A stretch of DNA of 36,609 bases from Burkholderiales bacterium (GCA_900290335.1 OKRD01000097.1:1-36609); one strand, 5' to 3'. Numbered from the stretch's first letter, positions 9,695-17,826 are shown. Notes: generated by a model from the letters alone, not told the origin. Translations and numbers: made by a program.

Positions 9695-10096
9695 TTGAAG
9701 CTGCACGCCCAGGCGCCGTCGACCCTAAACACCGTAACCGCCTACGGAGCGGACTACATTGAGGTCAATCGGGTCCGGCATGCCGGCTCGCTGATCTTCG
9801 CGCCCGATTCGCCGATCCGGACATGGGAGGCGAGCGCTTTCGAGCGGCTGCGGGCCGAGCATTTCGTGCCGGTACTCGAGCTCCAGCCCGAGCTGGTGCT
9901 CATCGGCACGGGCGCCAGCCAGCGCTTTCCGGCGCCCCAGATCACCTTGCTGCTGGCGCAGGCGGGGGTCGGTTTTGAAATCATGGATACTGCGGCAGCC
10001 TGCCGGACCTTCAATATCCTGACGGCCGAAGGCCGGCGGGTCGTCGGCGCCTTCCTGGCCCGAGCGGCGACCTCCACTAACGGGAGCCTGGCGTGA
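9695..10096 (+). CDS. Mth938-like domain protein (DUF498 family)
   Basis: A small single-domain protein of the Mth938/NDUFAF3-like fold. Bacterial members have no firmly assigned reaction. The N-terminus MKLHAQAPSTLNTVTAYG matches the family start, which supports the TTG initiation codon at 9695. A GGAG Shine-Dalgarno lies five bases upstream. LVLIGTGASQRFP and the FEIMDTAAACRTFNIL segment are the conserved core. At 133 residues it has normal length. Its stop overlaps the bcp start by four bases (GTGA), so the two genes are translationally coupled. Confidence 0.85.
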   Translation: MKLHAQAPSTLNTVTAYGADYIEVNRVRHAGSLIFAPDSPIRTWEASAFERLRAEHFVPVLELQPELVLIGTGASQRFPAPQITLLLAQAGVGFEIMDTAAACRTFNILTAEGRRVVGAFLARAATSTNGSLA

Positions 10097-10569
10097 ACAG
10101 TGGCAGAACCATTGTGCTTGATCGAACGGTGCCGGATTTTTCCACCAACTCCACCGCCGGCGTGTTCCGCCTGTCGCAGCAGCGCGGCCACATCGTGGTG
10201 CTGTATTTCTATCCCAAGGACAATACGCCCGGATGCACCACCGAATCCCAGGACTTTGCCGCAGCCAACGACAAGTTCGCTGCCGCCGGCGCCCGCATCA
10301 TCGGCGTGTCGCGCGATTCGCTGGCCTCGCATGAGAAGTTTCGGGCCAAGTACGAGCTGCCCTTCGAACTGGCCTGCGATGCCGACGAATCCCTGTGCAC
10401 GCTCTTTGCCGTGATCAAGCAAAAGAAGATGTATGGAAAATCGGTGCGCGGCATCGAGCGCAGCACCTTTTTGATAGACGCTCAGGGCGTCTTGCGGCGC
10501 GAGTGGCGCGGGCTCAAGGTCGCGGGTCACGTCGACGAGGTGCTGCAGGCCGTCCTGGCGCTGGCCTAA
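10093..10569 (+). CDS. bcp: Thiol peroxidase BCP / peroxiredoxin Q
   Basis: A thioredoxin-dependent peroxidase that reduces H2O2 and organic hydroperoxides. YFYPKDNTPGCTTE carries the peroxidatic Cys at position 48. The partner Cys found five residues later in E. coli BCP is absent (CTTESQ). Cys95 and Cys102 are therefore the candidate resolving residues, as in the long-range type described for some PrxQ proteins. The 158 residues are full length. It starts with GTG overlapping the upstream stop. phoH follows after a 40-base gap. Confidence 0.94.
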   Translation: MNSGRTIVLDRTVPDFSTNSTAGVFRLSQQRGHIVVLYFYPKDNTPGCTTESQDFAAANDKFAAAGARIIGVSRDSLASHEKFRAKYELPFELACDADESLCTLFAVIKQKKMYGKSVRGIERSTFLIDAQGVLRREWRGLKVAGHVDEVLQAVLALA

Positions 10570-10609
10570 CCCCCCTTCCGATCAACCCTTCAACGAGCAA
10601 CTCCCGCGC

Positions 10610-12211
10610 ATGCCCCTGCCCAAGGCACCCAGCAAGCCCGCAACCATTCTTCATCCGACCGCCCACGACACCGCCGCCGCTCCCGATCGGCGCCCGGCGC
10701 CAGGACGCTCCCCTGCCGAACCCGTCCCGCTCAAGCCGGTGGAAACCTCCGCCGACGCACGCCTGACGCTGGTGGAGACGCGGCCGCCGCTGGCCGAGGC
10801 CCGCAGAAGCCGCCGGCAAGCGTCCCCGGCACGCCGGCGGCTGTTCGTGCTCGATACCAACGTCCTGATGCACGACCCGACTTGCCTCTTTCGCTTCGAA
10901 GAGCACGATCTATTCCTGCCGATGATGACGCTCGAGGAACTCGACGGGCACAAGAAGGGAATGTCCGAGGTCGCCCGCAACGCGCGGCAGGCAAGCCGCT
11001 CGCTCGATGCGTTGGTTGCCTCCTGCAAGACTCCCATCGAGGATGGCATCGCCCTGTCGACGCTGGGCAACGTCGATGCCACGGGCCGCCTGTTTCTGCA
11101 GACGCAGGCGATCGGGGCGGCGCTGCCGGCGAGCCTGCCCGTTGGCAAGGCGGACAACCAGATTCTGAGCGTCGTTCGCGCACTCAAGGAGATACACCCC
11201 GAGCGCGACGTGGTTCTGGTGTCCAAGGACATCAACATGCGCGTCAAGGCGCGCGCGCTCGCTCTGGCCGCCGAGGACTATTTCAACGACAAGGTGCTCG
11301 AGGACACGGACATCCTCTACACCGGTGTGTACGCCCTGCCCCCGAGCTTCTGGGAGCGCCATGGCAAGGGCATGGAATCCTGGCAGCAGGCCGGCGTGAC
11401 CTACTACCGCATCAACGGACCGGTGGTTGGGGATCTGCTCGTCAATCAGTTCGTGTACCTCGAAGACGGCGCGCCCTTCTACGCGCAGGTGCGGGAAATC
11501 CGCGGCAAGACCGCGGTTCTGCGGGTGCTGCGCGACTACCTGCACGCCAAGAACGCGGTCTGGGGAATCACCGCGCGCAACCGCGAGCAAAGCTTCGCGC
11601 TCAATTTGCTGTGCGACCCCGAGTGCGACTTCGTCTCCCTGATCGGACAGGCCGGCACCGGCAAGACGCTGCTGGCGCTGGCCGCGGGTCTGGCGCAGAC
11701 CTTCGAAGCCAAGCGCTTCTCAGAGATCATCTTCACGCGCGCCACGGTGCCGGTGGGCGAAGACATCGGCTTTTTGCCGGGCACGGAGGAAGAAAAAATG
11801 GCACCCTGGATGGGTGCCCTCGAGGACAATCTGGAGGTCCTGAACCGCAGCGATGAAGCTGGCGGAGAATGGGGACGGGCGGCGACCAACGATCTGATCC
11901 GAACGCGGATTCGCATCAAGTCCATGAGTTTCATGCGTGGGCGCACGTTCATCAACAAGTTTCTCATCATCGACGAGGCGCAAAACCTCACGCCCAAGCA
12001 GATGAAGACCCTGGTCACCCGCGCCGGCGCCGGGACCAAGGTGGTCTGCCTGGGGAATATCGCGCAGATCGATACGCCCTATCTGACCGAGGGCAGCTCG
12101 GGGCTGACCTTCGCCGTGGATCGCTTCAAGGGCTGGCCGCACGCCGGCCACGTGACCTTGCAGCGGGGCGAACGATCGCGGCTGGCGGACTACGCGGCCG
12201 AGGCGCTTTGA
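10610..12211 (+). CDS. PIN domain-PhoH ATPase (PhoH2-like)
   Basis: A fusion of an N-terminal PIN ribonuclease domain and a C-terminal PhoH P-loop ATPase. Proteins of this PhoH2 type have been described as RNA helicase/ribonucleases. A disordered Pro/Arg-rich leader covers residues 1-77. The PIN domain begins at FVLDTNVLMHDP, with a metal-binding Asp near 82, and includes LEELDGHKKG and KADNQILSV. The PhoH domain has Walker A GQAGTGKT near 346-353 and Walker B FLIIDEAQNL near 452. The 533 residues are full length. The chosen ATG lacks a strong Shine-Dalgarno. It ends 40 bases before the convergent DUF47 gene. Confidence 0.93.
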   Translation: MPLPKAPSKPATILHPTAHDTAAAPDRRPAPGRSPAEPVPLKPVETSADARLTLVETRPPLAEARRSRRQASPARRRLFVLDTNVLMHDPTCLFRFEEHDLFLPMMTLEELDGHKKGMSEVARNARQASRSLDALVASCKTPIEDGIALSTLGNVDATGRLFLQTQAIGAALPASLPVGKADNQILSVVRALKEIHPERDVVLVSKDINMRVKARALALAAEDYFNDKVLEDTDILYTGVYALPPSFWERHGKGMESWQQAGVTYYRINGPVVGDLLVNQFVYLEDGAPFYAQVREIRGKTAVLRVLRDYLHAKNAVWGITARNREQSFALNLLCDPECDFVSLIGQAGTGKTLLALAAGLAQTFEAKRFSEIIFTRATVPVGEDIGFLPGTEEEKMAPWMGALEDNLEVLNRSDEAGGEWGRAATNDLIRTRIRIKSMSFMRGRTFINKFLIIDEAQNLTPKQMKTLVTRAGAGTKVVCLGNIAQIDTPYLTEGSSGLTFAVDRFKGWPHAGHVTLQRGERSRLADYAAEAL

Positions 12212-12251
12212 CCTGGCGGGCGCTGCGCGCACGCTGGCCGCGGGCCGGTAC

Positions 12252-12983
12252 TCAGATACCCAGGTGGCCCAGCACGATGGACTCCATCCCGGCAGCGGCG
12301 TCCTTGCACACGTCGGTGAGCTCCTCGAGCACCTCGTAGACGGCACGCAGCTTGATCAGCTCGCGCACGTCGGGCTCGTCGCGAAACAGCCGCGACATCG
12401 CCGACCGCAGCACGTGGTCGGCCTGCGCTTCGAGATCGTCGATCAGCGCACACAGGGCGAGCAACTCCTGGCTGTGCTCGGGCTGCGCCAGCATGCCCAC
12501 CGCGCGCTCGATGCCCCGCACACTCTCCAGCGCCAGTTGCGCCAGGCGTATCGCCTCGGGCGTTAGCGTGGTCACGTGGTACAAGTGGATGGTCTGCGCC
12601 GCATCCTCGGTCAGGTCCAGAATGTCGTCGAGCCGATTGATCAGGTCGACCATGGCCGAGCGCGGATGCGGCGGTAGCAGCGAACGACGCACGGCTGCGT
12701 GCACCTCGTCGACGATCGCATCGGCGCGCTTTTCCATCGCCTCGATCTCGCGCACCATGCCATGGGGATCGCGCAGATCGGAAAGCAGCTGGACCAGCGC
12801 CTCGACTGCGCCAACACACAGCTGTGCGTGCAGGTTAAACAGCGGAGAAAAGCGCCGATCGCGGTAGCGCAGGCGCATGAGCAGCGTGCGCCAGAACCGC
12901 GGTTCGGGTCGCTCCAGGACCGGGCGTGCGCCGCCGTCGGGCTGCTCCCCCGTCGGCTGCGCGAGTTTGCCCGCCTCGACCAT
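12252..12983 (-). CDS. DUF47 family PhoU-like protein
   Basis: An all-helical PhoU-like protein (DUF47/TIGR00153 family), usually found with the low-affinity phosphate transporter Pit and thought to regulate it. No pit gene lies in this window. Recognisable features are FSPLFNLHAQ near residue 45, EIEAMEKRADAIVDEVH, and the LINRLDDILDLTEDAA helix carrying the acidic metal-binding-type residues. The ORF start (ATG at 12983) follows the dnaB stop by two bases and suggests coupling. An internal ATG at 12878 would give the usual family N-terminus, so the first 35 residues are doubtful. Confidence 0.88.
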   Translation of the reverse strand: MVEAGKLAQPTGEQPDGGARPVLERPEPRFWRTLLMRLRYRDRRFSPLFNLHAQLCVGAVEALVQLLSDLRDPHGMVREIEAMEKRADAIVDEVHAAVRRSLLPPHPRSAMVDLINRLDDILDLTEDAAQTIHLYHVTTLTPEAIRLAQLALESVRGIERAVGMLAQPEHSQELLALCALIDDLEAQADHVLRSAMSRLFRDEPDVRELIKLRAVYEVLEELTDVCKDAAAGMESIVLGHLGI

Positions 12984-12985
12984 CG

Positions 12986-14365
12986 TCAGAACACCGGGCT
13001 CGAGAGCGAAAGATTGTCAAAGCGCGTGTGCTCGCCCCCGAAACGCAGCTGCACGCGGCCGATCGGACCATTGCGCTGCTTGCCCAGGATGATCTCCGCG
13101 ATCCCCTTGTCCGGGCTGTCGGGGTTGTACACCTCGTCGCGATAGATGAACAAGATCACGTCGGCGTCCTGCTCGATGGCACCGGACTCGCGCAAATCGG
13201 ACATCACCGGGCGCTTGTCGGTGCGCTGTTCGACCGTGCGGTTGAGCTGCGAGAGCGCGATCACCGGAACCTTGAGCTCCTTGGCAAGCCCCTTCAAGGA
13301 GCGCGAAATCTCCGAAATCTCGGTCGCGCGGTTCTCGCCCATGGAACTGGCCGACATCAGCTGCAGGTAGTCGACGATGATGAGCCCGAGCTTGCCGTAT
13401 TCGCGGGCCAAGCGCCGCGACCGGGCGCGCAGTTCCAGAGCGTTGAGCCCCGGGGTCTCGTCGATGTGCAGCGGCGCTGCGTGCATGCGCTCCATCGCTT
13501 CGCTCAGCCTGGGCCAGTCCTCGTCCGTGAGCCGGCCGGTGCGCAGGCGGTGGGCGTCGATGCGCCCGACCGAGCCCAGCAGGCGCATCGCCAGCTGCTC
13601 GGCGCCCATTTCCATGGAAAACACGGCCACGGGCATTCCCATATCGATCGCCACGTGCTGGCCGATATTGAGCGCCAGCGCGGTCTTGCCCATGGAGGGC
13701 CGACCGGCAATGATGATCAAATCGCCTTCCTGGAAGCCGGCGGTCTTGGCATCGAGGTCGGTGAATCCGCTCGGCACACCGGTCACGTCGCTGGGGCTCG
13801 CGCGTTCGAAAAGCTCCTGGATTCGCTCCACGACCCGGGTCAGCAGGGGTTCGAGCTTGACGAAGCCGCCGCGATCGCGCGCGCCCTGCTCGGCGATCTG
13901 AAAGACCTTGGTTTCGGCCTCGTCGAGGATTTGCTTGGCGTCGCGGCCCTGGGGATTGAGCGCCGCCGCCGCCACCTCCTCGCCGACGCCGACCAGGCGG
14001 CGCAGCACCGCGCGCTCGCGGACGATCTCCGCGTAGCGGCGGATATTGGCGGCCGAAGGCGTGTTCTGCGCCAGCGAATTGAGGTAGACCAGCCCGCCGG
14101 CGTCCCCCGCCTTGCCGCTGGTTTGCAGTGCCTCGTAGACTGTGATGGCATCGGCCGGCCGCGACTGCTCGATCAGGCGCGAAATGTGCTGAAAGATCAG
14201 CCGGTGATCATGGCGGTAGAAATCTTCCCCGACCAGGCGATCGGCAATGCGATCCCAGGCGGAGTTGTCCAGCAGCAGGCCCCCCAGGACCGATTGTTCG
14301 GCCTCCACCGAATGCGGCGGCGTTCGCACTGCCGCGAGCTGCGGATCGGCAACCGGCGAATTCAT
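12986..14365 (-). CDS. dnaB: Replicative DNA helicase DnaB
   Basis: The hexameric 5'-3' helicase of the replication fork. The N-terminal DnaB domain begins PPHSVEAEQSVLGGLLLD. The RecA-like C-terminal domain has Walker A GRPSMGKT near 221-228, Walker B IIVDYLQLM, and LSQLNRTVEQR followed by DLRESGAIEQDADVI. I moved the start eight codons inward from the ORF track to the ATG at 14365, because GGGAGGGACG immediately precedes it as a strong Shine-Dalgarno. That gives 459 residues, the family norm. It follows rplI with a 102-base spacer in the usual rpsF-priB-rpsR-rplI-dnaB order. Confidence 0.97.
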   Translation of the reverse strand: MNSPVADPQLAAVRTPPHSVEAEQSVLGGLLLDNSAWDRIADRLVGEDFYRHDHRLIFQHISRLIEQSRPADAITVYEALQTSGKAGDAGGLVYLNSLAQNTPSAANIRRYAEIVRERAVLRRLVGVGEEVAAAALNPQGRDAKQILDEAETKVFQIAEQGARDRGGFVKLEPLLTRVVERIQELFERASPSDVTGVPSGFTDLDAKTAGFQEGDLIIIAGRPSMGKTALALNIGQHVAIDMGMPVAVFSMEMGAEQLAMRLLGSVGRIDAHRLRTGRLTDEDWPRLSEAMERMHAAPLHIDETPGLNALELRARSRRLAREYGKLGLIIVDYLQLMSASSMGENRATEISEISRSLKGLAKELKVPVIALSQLNRTVEQRTDKRPVMSDLRESGAIEQDADVILFIYRDEVYNPDSPDKGIAEIILGKQRNGPIGRVQLRFGGEHTRFDNLSLSSPVF

Positions 14366-14467
14366 CGTCCCTCCCGAGTTGGCGGGCACTATAGCAAGTT
14401 GCCGGGGCGCAGCCCCGCCATGAACCGGCGCGGCGCGCGCTGGCGCCCGGTGCCAGGGCAGTTCCCG

Positions 14468-14920
14468 TTAGACGTGCTCGCCGAGCACGGAAACCGTGAT
14501 TTCCGCCACCACGTCCGAGTGCAAGGCGATCGAGACCTTGTGATCGCCAACGGACTTGAGCGGGCCCAGCGGCAGCCGCACGTTTGCCTTGGGAACCTCG
14601 AAACCCTGCTTGCCCAGGGCCTCCGAAATATCAAAGTTGGTGACCGAACCGAACAGGCGCCCGTCCACACCAGCCTTGGCGCTGATCTGCAGCGTCAGGC
14701 CTTGCAGGCGCTCTGCCAGCGCCTGGGCGGCCTGCAGCCGGTCGGCATGGACGCGCTCGAGATCGGCGCGGCGAACCTCGAACTCCTTGATGGCGGCCTC
14801 GGTGGCGCGCTTGGCTTTGCCCGAGGGGATCAGGAAATTGCGGGCGTACCCGTCCTTGACCCTGACCACCTCGCCGAGTTGACCCAGGTTGACGATTTTC
14901 TCAAGAAGAATGATTTGCAT
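14468..14920 (-). CDS. rplI: 50S ribosomal protein L9
   Basis: Large-subunit protein at the base of the L1 stalk. [21 protein letters not shown] and the [16 protein letters not shown] signature define the N-terminal rRNA-binding domain. A long connecting helix and a C-terminal domain ([31 protein letters not shown]) complete the protein at 150 residues. It sits between rpsR and dnaB. The 108 bases between it and rpsR hold two hairpins, described separately. Confidence 0.98.
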   Translation of the reverse strand: MQIILLEKIVNLGQLGEVVRVKDGYARNFLIPSGKAKRATEAAIKEFEVRRADLERVHADRLQAAQALAERLQGLTLQISAKAGVDGRLFGSVTNFDISEALGKQGFEVPKANVRLPLGPLKSVGDHKVSIALHSDVVAEITVSVLGEHV

Positions 14921-14953
14921 GGCGAATCCTGCAGCAAAGCCTCAAACGATCGG

Positions 14954-15012
14954 GACGGAACAGCAAGCTCCGTCGGCCTGTCTCCATCCGGCCCGCATCC
15001 TGCGGACCGGAT
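14954..15012 (-). promoter_or_regulatory. Tandem hairpins in the rpsR-rplI spacer
   Basis: Read as RNA from the minus strand, 15012-14986 forms AUCCGG-U-CCGCA, a GGA loop, then UGCGG-G-CCGGAU. This is twelve continuous pairs, including one U-G wobble that exists only on the transcribed strand. A second hairpin, GACGGA/TCCGTC with a 9-base loop, follows at 14954-14974. Neither has a U-tract, so neither is a typical terminator. They could act as an mRNA processing or stability element, or as an L9 control site. Confidence 0.5.
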
Positions 15013-15028
15013 CTGGTCGGTCCGGTTC

Positions 15029-15337
15029 TCAGTGGATATCGGTGTAGGGCAAAAGTGCCAAGAAGCGAGCCCGTTTGATCGCCGTATCGAGCTGGCGCTG
15101 GTAGTGGGCCTTGGTACCGGTGAGCCGTGCGGGGATGATGCGGCCATTGTCCTGGATGAAGTCGCGCAGCGTCTCCACGTCCTTGTAGTCGATCGTCTCG
15201 ACCTTCTCGGCCGTGAACCGGCAGAACTTTCTGCGCTTGAACAGCGCATTTTGCTGCTGCGAGCGACGCCCGTTGGGTTTGCCCTTGCCTTTGAAACCGG
15301 CCTTGCCCTTGCTGCCGCTCTTGCGCGCTGTTGCCAT
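15029..15337 (-). CDS. rpsR: 30S ribosomal protein S18
   Basis: Small-subunit protein that pairs with S6 on the platform. The conserved block [21 protein letters not shown], then [16 protein letters not shown] and [10 protein letters not shown], identifies it. The ORF track starts at a TTG. I use the ATG at 15337, which has GGAG seven bases upstream and gives 102 residues. It carries an extra Lys/Gly-rich N-terminal stretch before the S18 core, as in many Burkholderiales; the core alone is about 75 residues. It is 33 bases downstream of priB. Confidence 0.97.
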   Translation of the reverse strand: MATARKSGSKGKAGFKGKGKPNGRRSQQQNALFKRRKFCRFTAEKVETIDYKDVETLRDFIQDNGRIIPARLTGTKAHYQRQLDTAIKRARFLALLPYTDIH

Positions 15338-15370
15338 CGATGTACTCCGTCGTATCCCATCAACAATCAA

Positions 15371-15709
15371 TCAATCGTTCCGGTCTGCGCTCGCCGTTGC
15401 GGGAGCTGCCGGCCGCCGAAATTCCAGCACGTGCACCAACAAACGCGTACTGCGGCGGCTGCGCGGCGCCAGAAAACCGCTCAGCGCCAAATCGCTTCCC
15501 AGGTTCACCTCGGCCAGCTCTTTGGCAATGCCGCCGAGCGCGATTGCGCCGAAGGCAAATGCAAGCCGGCGGCCCATGCCGGCCTCCACGGTCTGCGAAA
15601 GGTGCTGCAGCTGCGCCTCGATCACCGCGATTCCCGCCGGCGTGTACCGCAGTGCCGTACGCTCGATCAAGGTGCCGCTCAGCTGTACGTGATTCACGTT
15701 GCTAAGCAC
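15371..15709 (-). CDS. priB: Primosomal replication protein PriB (N)
   Basis: A small OB-fold, single-strand DNA-binding protein of the PriA-PriB-DnaT restart primosome. NHVQLSGTLIERTALRYTPAGIAV is the PriB/SSB-like first strand region and LGSDLALSGFLAPRSR is the later OB strand segment. The ORF track starts far inside rpsF, which is not credible. In-frame GTG codons at 15709 and 15697 are the plausible starts, giving 112 or 108 residues. Gene position between rpsF and rpsR is the standard one for priB. Start choice is the main uncertainty. Confidence 0.9.
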   Translation of the reverse strand: MLSNVNHVQLSGTLIERTALRYTPAGIAVIEAQLQHLSQTVEAGMGRRLAFAFGAIALGGIAKELAEVNLGSDLALSGFLAPRSRRSTRLLVHVLEFRRPAAPATASADRND

Positions 15710-15800
15710 CGTGCTGCTGCCCTCGCACTCGCGGACCGTCGACACCGAGGCGAGCGTGCGGCGCAACGGTGCCGGCCAGCCAGAGGCCGCCCGATCCCGT

Positions 15801-16172
15801 TCAGGCGCCGGCGCTGACCGGCTCGGCCACCGCCTTGCGTGCCTCTTCCTTTTCGACAACCTTCATCATCGGGCTGGGGCCGGTGATGGCTTTTTTCTGC
15901 CCCACCGTTAAGTGGCGCAGGACAGCGTCGTTGTAGCGAAAGCCATGTTCGAGCTCATCGAGCGTGGGCTTGCCGCACTCGATATTGAACAAGACGTAAT
16001 GCGCCTTGACCAGCTTGTCGATCGGATAGGCGAGCTGACGCCGCCCCCAGTCCTCGACCCGGTGGACTTTGCCGCCTTGCGACGTGACCAGGGTGCGATA
16101 GCGCTCGATCATCGCCGGGACCTGTTCGCTTTGGTCCGGATGAACGATAAAACAGACCTCATAGTGACGCAT
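15801..16172 (-). CDS. rpsF: 30S ribosomal protein S6
   Basis: Small-subunit platform protein that binds as a heterodimer with S18. [35 protein letters not shown] and [10 protein letters not shown] are typical. The ATG at 16172 is supported by AGGAGG six bases upstream. The longer ORF in the track is not used because its extra 43 residues have no S6 similarity. The 123 residues include a short charged C-terminal tail. It is first in the rpsF-priB-rpsR-rplI-dnaB operon and has a long structured leader. Confidence 0.98.
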   Translation of the reverse strand: MRHYEVCFIVHPDQSEQVPAMIERYRTLVTSQGGKVHRVEDWGRRQLAYPIDKLVKAHYVLFNIECGKPTLDELEHGFRYNDAVLRHLTVGQKKAITGPSPMMKVVEKEEARKAVAEPVSAGA

Positions 16173-16360
16173 GCATAGCCTCCTCGTGGATTTCCCTTTC
16201 GGGATCAGCTGCCCGCCATCTCGCATCCCACGGCACGTGTGCCCCGGGGCGAAGCGAAGCGGCCGTGCGCCGATGTCACCGGCCGTCGTGGCGACGGCCA
16301 AATGATCGCGGCAGTACGGGCCCCCTCGCGCAGGAAAAAATGCAGTGCAGCAAGGAAAAA
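16173..16360 (-). promoter_or_regulatory. Structured 5' leader of rpsF
   Basis: About 190 bases lie between the predicted transcription start and the rpsF ATG, unusually long for this compact genome. It contains a perfect hairpin GGCCGTC-GCCAC-GACGGCC (16281-16299) and a smaller GGCAC/GTGCC hairpin near 16232. A possible long-range GATCA/TGATC pairing brackets them. rpsF leaders in many bacteria carry an S6:S18-binding autoregulatory structure. I see a folded leader in the right place but cannot confirm the S6:S18 consensus by eye. Confidence 0.4.
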
Positions 16361-16367
16361 GCCGTTA

Positions 16368-16397
16368 ATGTTACCTTGAAAAGCAGGCCCGCAGCAA
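16368..16397 (-). promoter_or_regulatory. Candidate sigma-70 promoter of the rpsF operon
   Basis: On the minus strand TTGCTG (16392-16397), an 18-base spacer and TAACAT (16368-16373) make a moderate -35/-10 pair. It lies in the A/T-rich patch upstream of rpsF. An 11-base direct repeat GCAGCAAGGAA (16347-16357 and 16391-16401) flanks the -10 region and overlaps the -35. The insertion element begins only about 14 bases upstream of this -35. Confidence 0.4.
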
Positions 16398-16410
16398 GGA
16401 AGAGTCTTAT

Positions 16411-16438
16411 CCAATGAGGTATGAGCCTGAACGGCCGG
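16411..16438 (+). repeat. Left terminal repeat copy 1 of the DDE element
   Basis: Core TGAGGTATGAGCCTGAACGG, preceded by CCAA. It repeats almost exactly 39 bases downstream and is matched in reverse complement at the right end. Tandem subterminal copies of this kind are typical transposase binding sites. Confidence 0.75.
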
Positions 16439-16449
16439 TTTTCGTGTTT

Positions 16450-16477
16450 CCAACGAGGTATGAGCCTGAACGGGTTT
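16450..16477 (+). repeat. Left terminal repeat copy 2 of the DDE element
   Basis: Core CGAGGTATGAGCCTGAACGG differs from copy 1 only at its first base. It is preceded by TTTCCAA, which is also found at the inverted right end. It lies 49 bases before the transposase start. Confidence 0.75.
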
Positions 16478-16526
16478 AGTTCGGCGACCTTTTAAGGGCC
16501 GCCGGGGTGGGTCGATCATCGACGGG

Positions 16527-17780
16527 ATGGTGATCGACATGAACGAATCGCAGATCCGCACCCTGGATCAGGTACGGGCGTTCCTGAATGGGACGCTCGC
16601 GGTTGAGTTCAAGCCCCTGGGCGACGATACGGCGCGCTACCGGCACATCTGTGAGGTGCTGCGCCGATTTAGCTACCACCGGCTCAGGAAGGGGGAGCGC
16701 GGATGGGTGCTGCGCTACCTGCGCGCCACCTGCGGCTTTAGCCGCGCGCAGCTGACCCGGCTGGTGGCCCGCGCCGCCCAGGGCGAGACGCTGGCCAAGC
16801 GCTACATGGCGCCGTCGCAGGCCTTCGCCCGGCGCTTTACCGATGCCGACATCGTGCTGCTGGCCAAGATCGATCAGCAGTTTGGCACCCTCTCGGGCCC
16901 GGCCACGGCGCATCTGCTGCAACGCGCCTTCTCGGTGTACGCCGACGAGCGCTTCGAGCGCCTGGCCGGTGTATCGGTCTCGCACCTGTACAACCTGCGC
17001 CACAGCTTCCGGTATTGCGCCCAGCGCGTCGCCCATACGCCAACCCACGCCACCGCCGTGAGCATCGGTACGCGCAAGGCCCCGGCCCCCGAGGGGCGAC
17101 CGGGCTTTATCCGCATCGACAGCGTGCACCAGGGCGATTGGGACGGGGCCAAGGGGGTCTACCACGTCAACGCGGTCGACTGCGTCACCCAGTGGCAGGT
17201 GGTGGGCTCGTGCCCCCGCCTTATCGAGGCCTTCATGCTGCCGTTGCTCGAAGCGATGTTCGCCCAGTTCCCATTCCGCATCCTGGGGTTTCATGCCGAC
17301 AACGGCGGCGAGTACATCAACTTTCACGTGGCCAAGATGCTCAACCGGCTGCACATCAAGTTGACCAAGTCGCGCCCTCGCAGCAGCAACGACAACGCCC
17401 TGGCCGAGACCAAGAACGGCGCCGTGGTGCGCAAAATCTACGGCTATGAGCACATCGCCCAGGAGCACGCGGTGCTCCTCAATGCATTCAATCGCCGCTA
17501 CCTCAACCCGCTTCTGAACTTACACCGCCCCTGCCTGTTCGCCACCGAAGTGCCCGATCCCGATAAGCCCGGACGCACGCGCAAGGTCTATCGCCACACC
17601 GACGTCATGACTCCGCTCGAGAAACTGACCACCGTGCCCGAGGCTGCCTCGTTCCTGCGTCAGGGCATCAGTCTGCAGGCGCTCCAGGAACAGGCCAGCG
17701 CCAAGACCGACCTGCAAGCGGCCACCGAATTTAACCGCGCCAAGGAAAAACTCTTCGCCACCATTCGGCGCGCCGCCTAA
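16527..17780 (+). CDS. DDE transposase/integrase (rve core)
   Basis: The transposase of the element. The N-terminal part (1-170) is helical and probably holds the DNA-binding domain (FSRAQLTRLVARAAQGETL). The retroviral-integrase-type catalytic core shows D198 in FIRIDSVHQGD, D258 in GFHADNGGEYIN and E294 in NALAETKNGAVVRK. The 35 residues between the last two match the DD(35)E signature. NPLLNLHRPCLF and MTPLEKL follow. All 417 residues are intact with no frameshift, so the copy may be active. The start is the first ATG; ATG at 16539 is an alternative. Family level (IS481-like versus unclassified) cannot be settled by eye. Confidence 0.9.
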   Translation: MVIDMNESQIRTLDQVRAFLNGTLAVEFKPLGDDTARYRHICEVLRRFSYHRLRKGERGWVLRYLRATCGFSRAQLTRLVARAAQGETLAKRYMAPSQAFARRFTDADIVLLAKIDQQFGTLSGPATAHLLQRAFSVYADERFERLAGVSVSHLYNLRHSFRYCAQRVAHTPTHATAVSIGTRKAPAPEGRPGFIRIDSVHQGDWDGAKGVYHVNAVDCVTQWQVVGSCPRLIEAFMLPLLEAMFAQFPFRILGFHADNGGEYINFHVAKMLNRLHIKLTKSRPRSSNDNALAETKNGAVVRKIYGYEHIAQEHAVLLNAFNRRYLNPLLNLHRPCLFATEVPDPDKPGRTRKVYRHTDVMTPLEKLTTVPEAASFLRQGISLQALQEQASAKTDLQAATEFNRAKEKLFATIRRAA

Positions 17781-17807
17781 CCCACGGCAGCAAAACCTCC
17801 AGGCACG

Positions 17808-17826
17808 GCGGGGGCTGCGCCCCCGC
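17808..17826 (+). terminator. Strong hairpin 27 bases after the transposase stop
   Basis: GCGGGGGC-TGC-GCCCCCGC is a perfect eight-pair GC stem with a 3-base loop. No T-run follows (ACCCCCGCTAAAAC), so it is not a standard intrinsic terminator. It may protect the mRNA 3' end or block read-through into the element end. The rest of 17781-17926 shows no gene. Confidence 0.4.

Noticed and set aside
12926-15817. 963-residue plus-strand ORF across dnaB, rplI and rpsR
   Set aside because: It runs antisense over four well-identified genes and their spacers; long shadow frames are expected at this base composition.
15710-15859. N-terminal extension of the priB ORF
   Set aside because: It overlaps the end of rpsF and has no PriB similarity; GTG starts at 15709 or 15697 fit the family.
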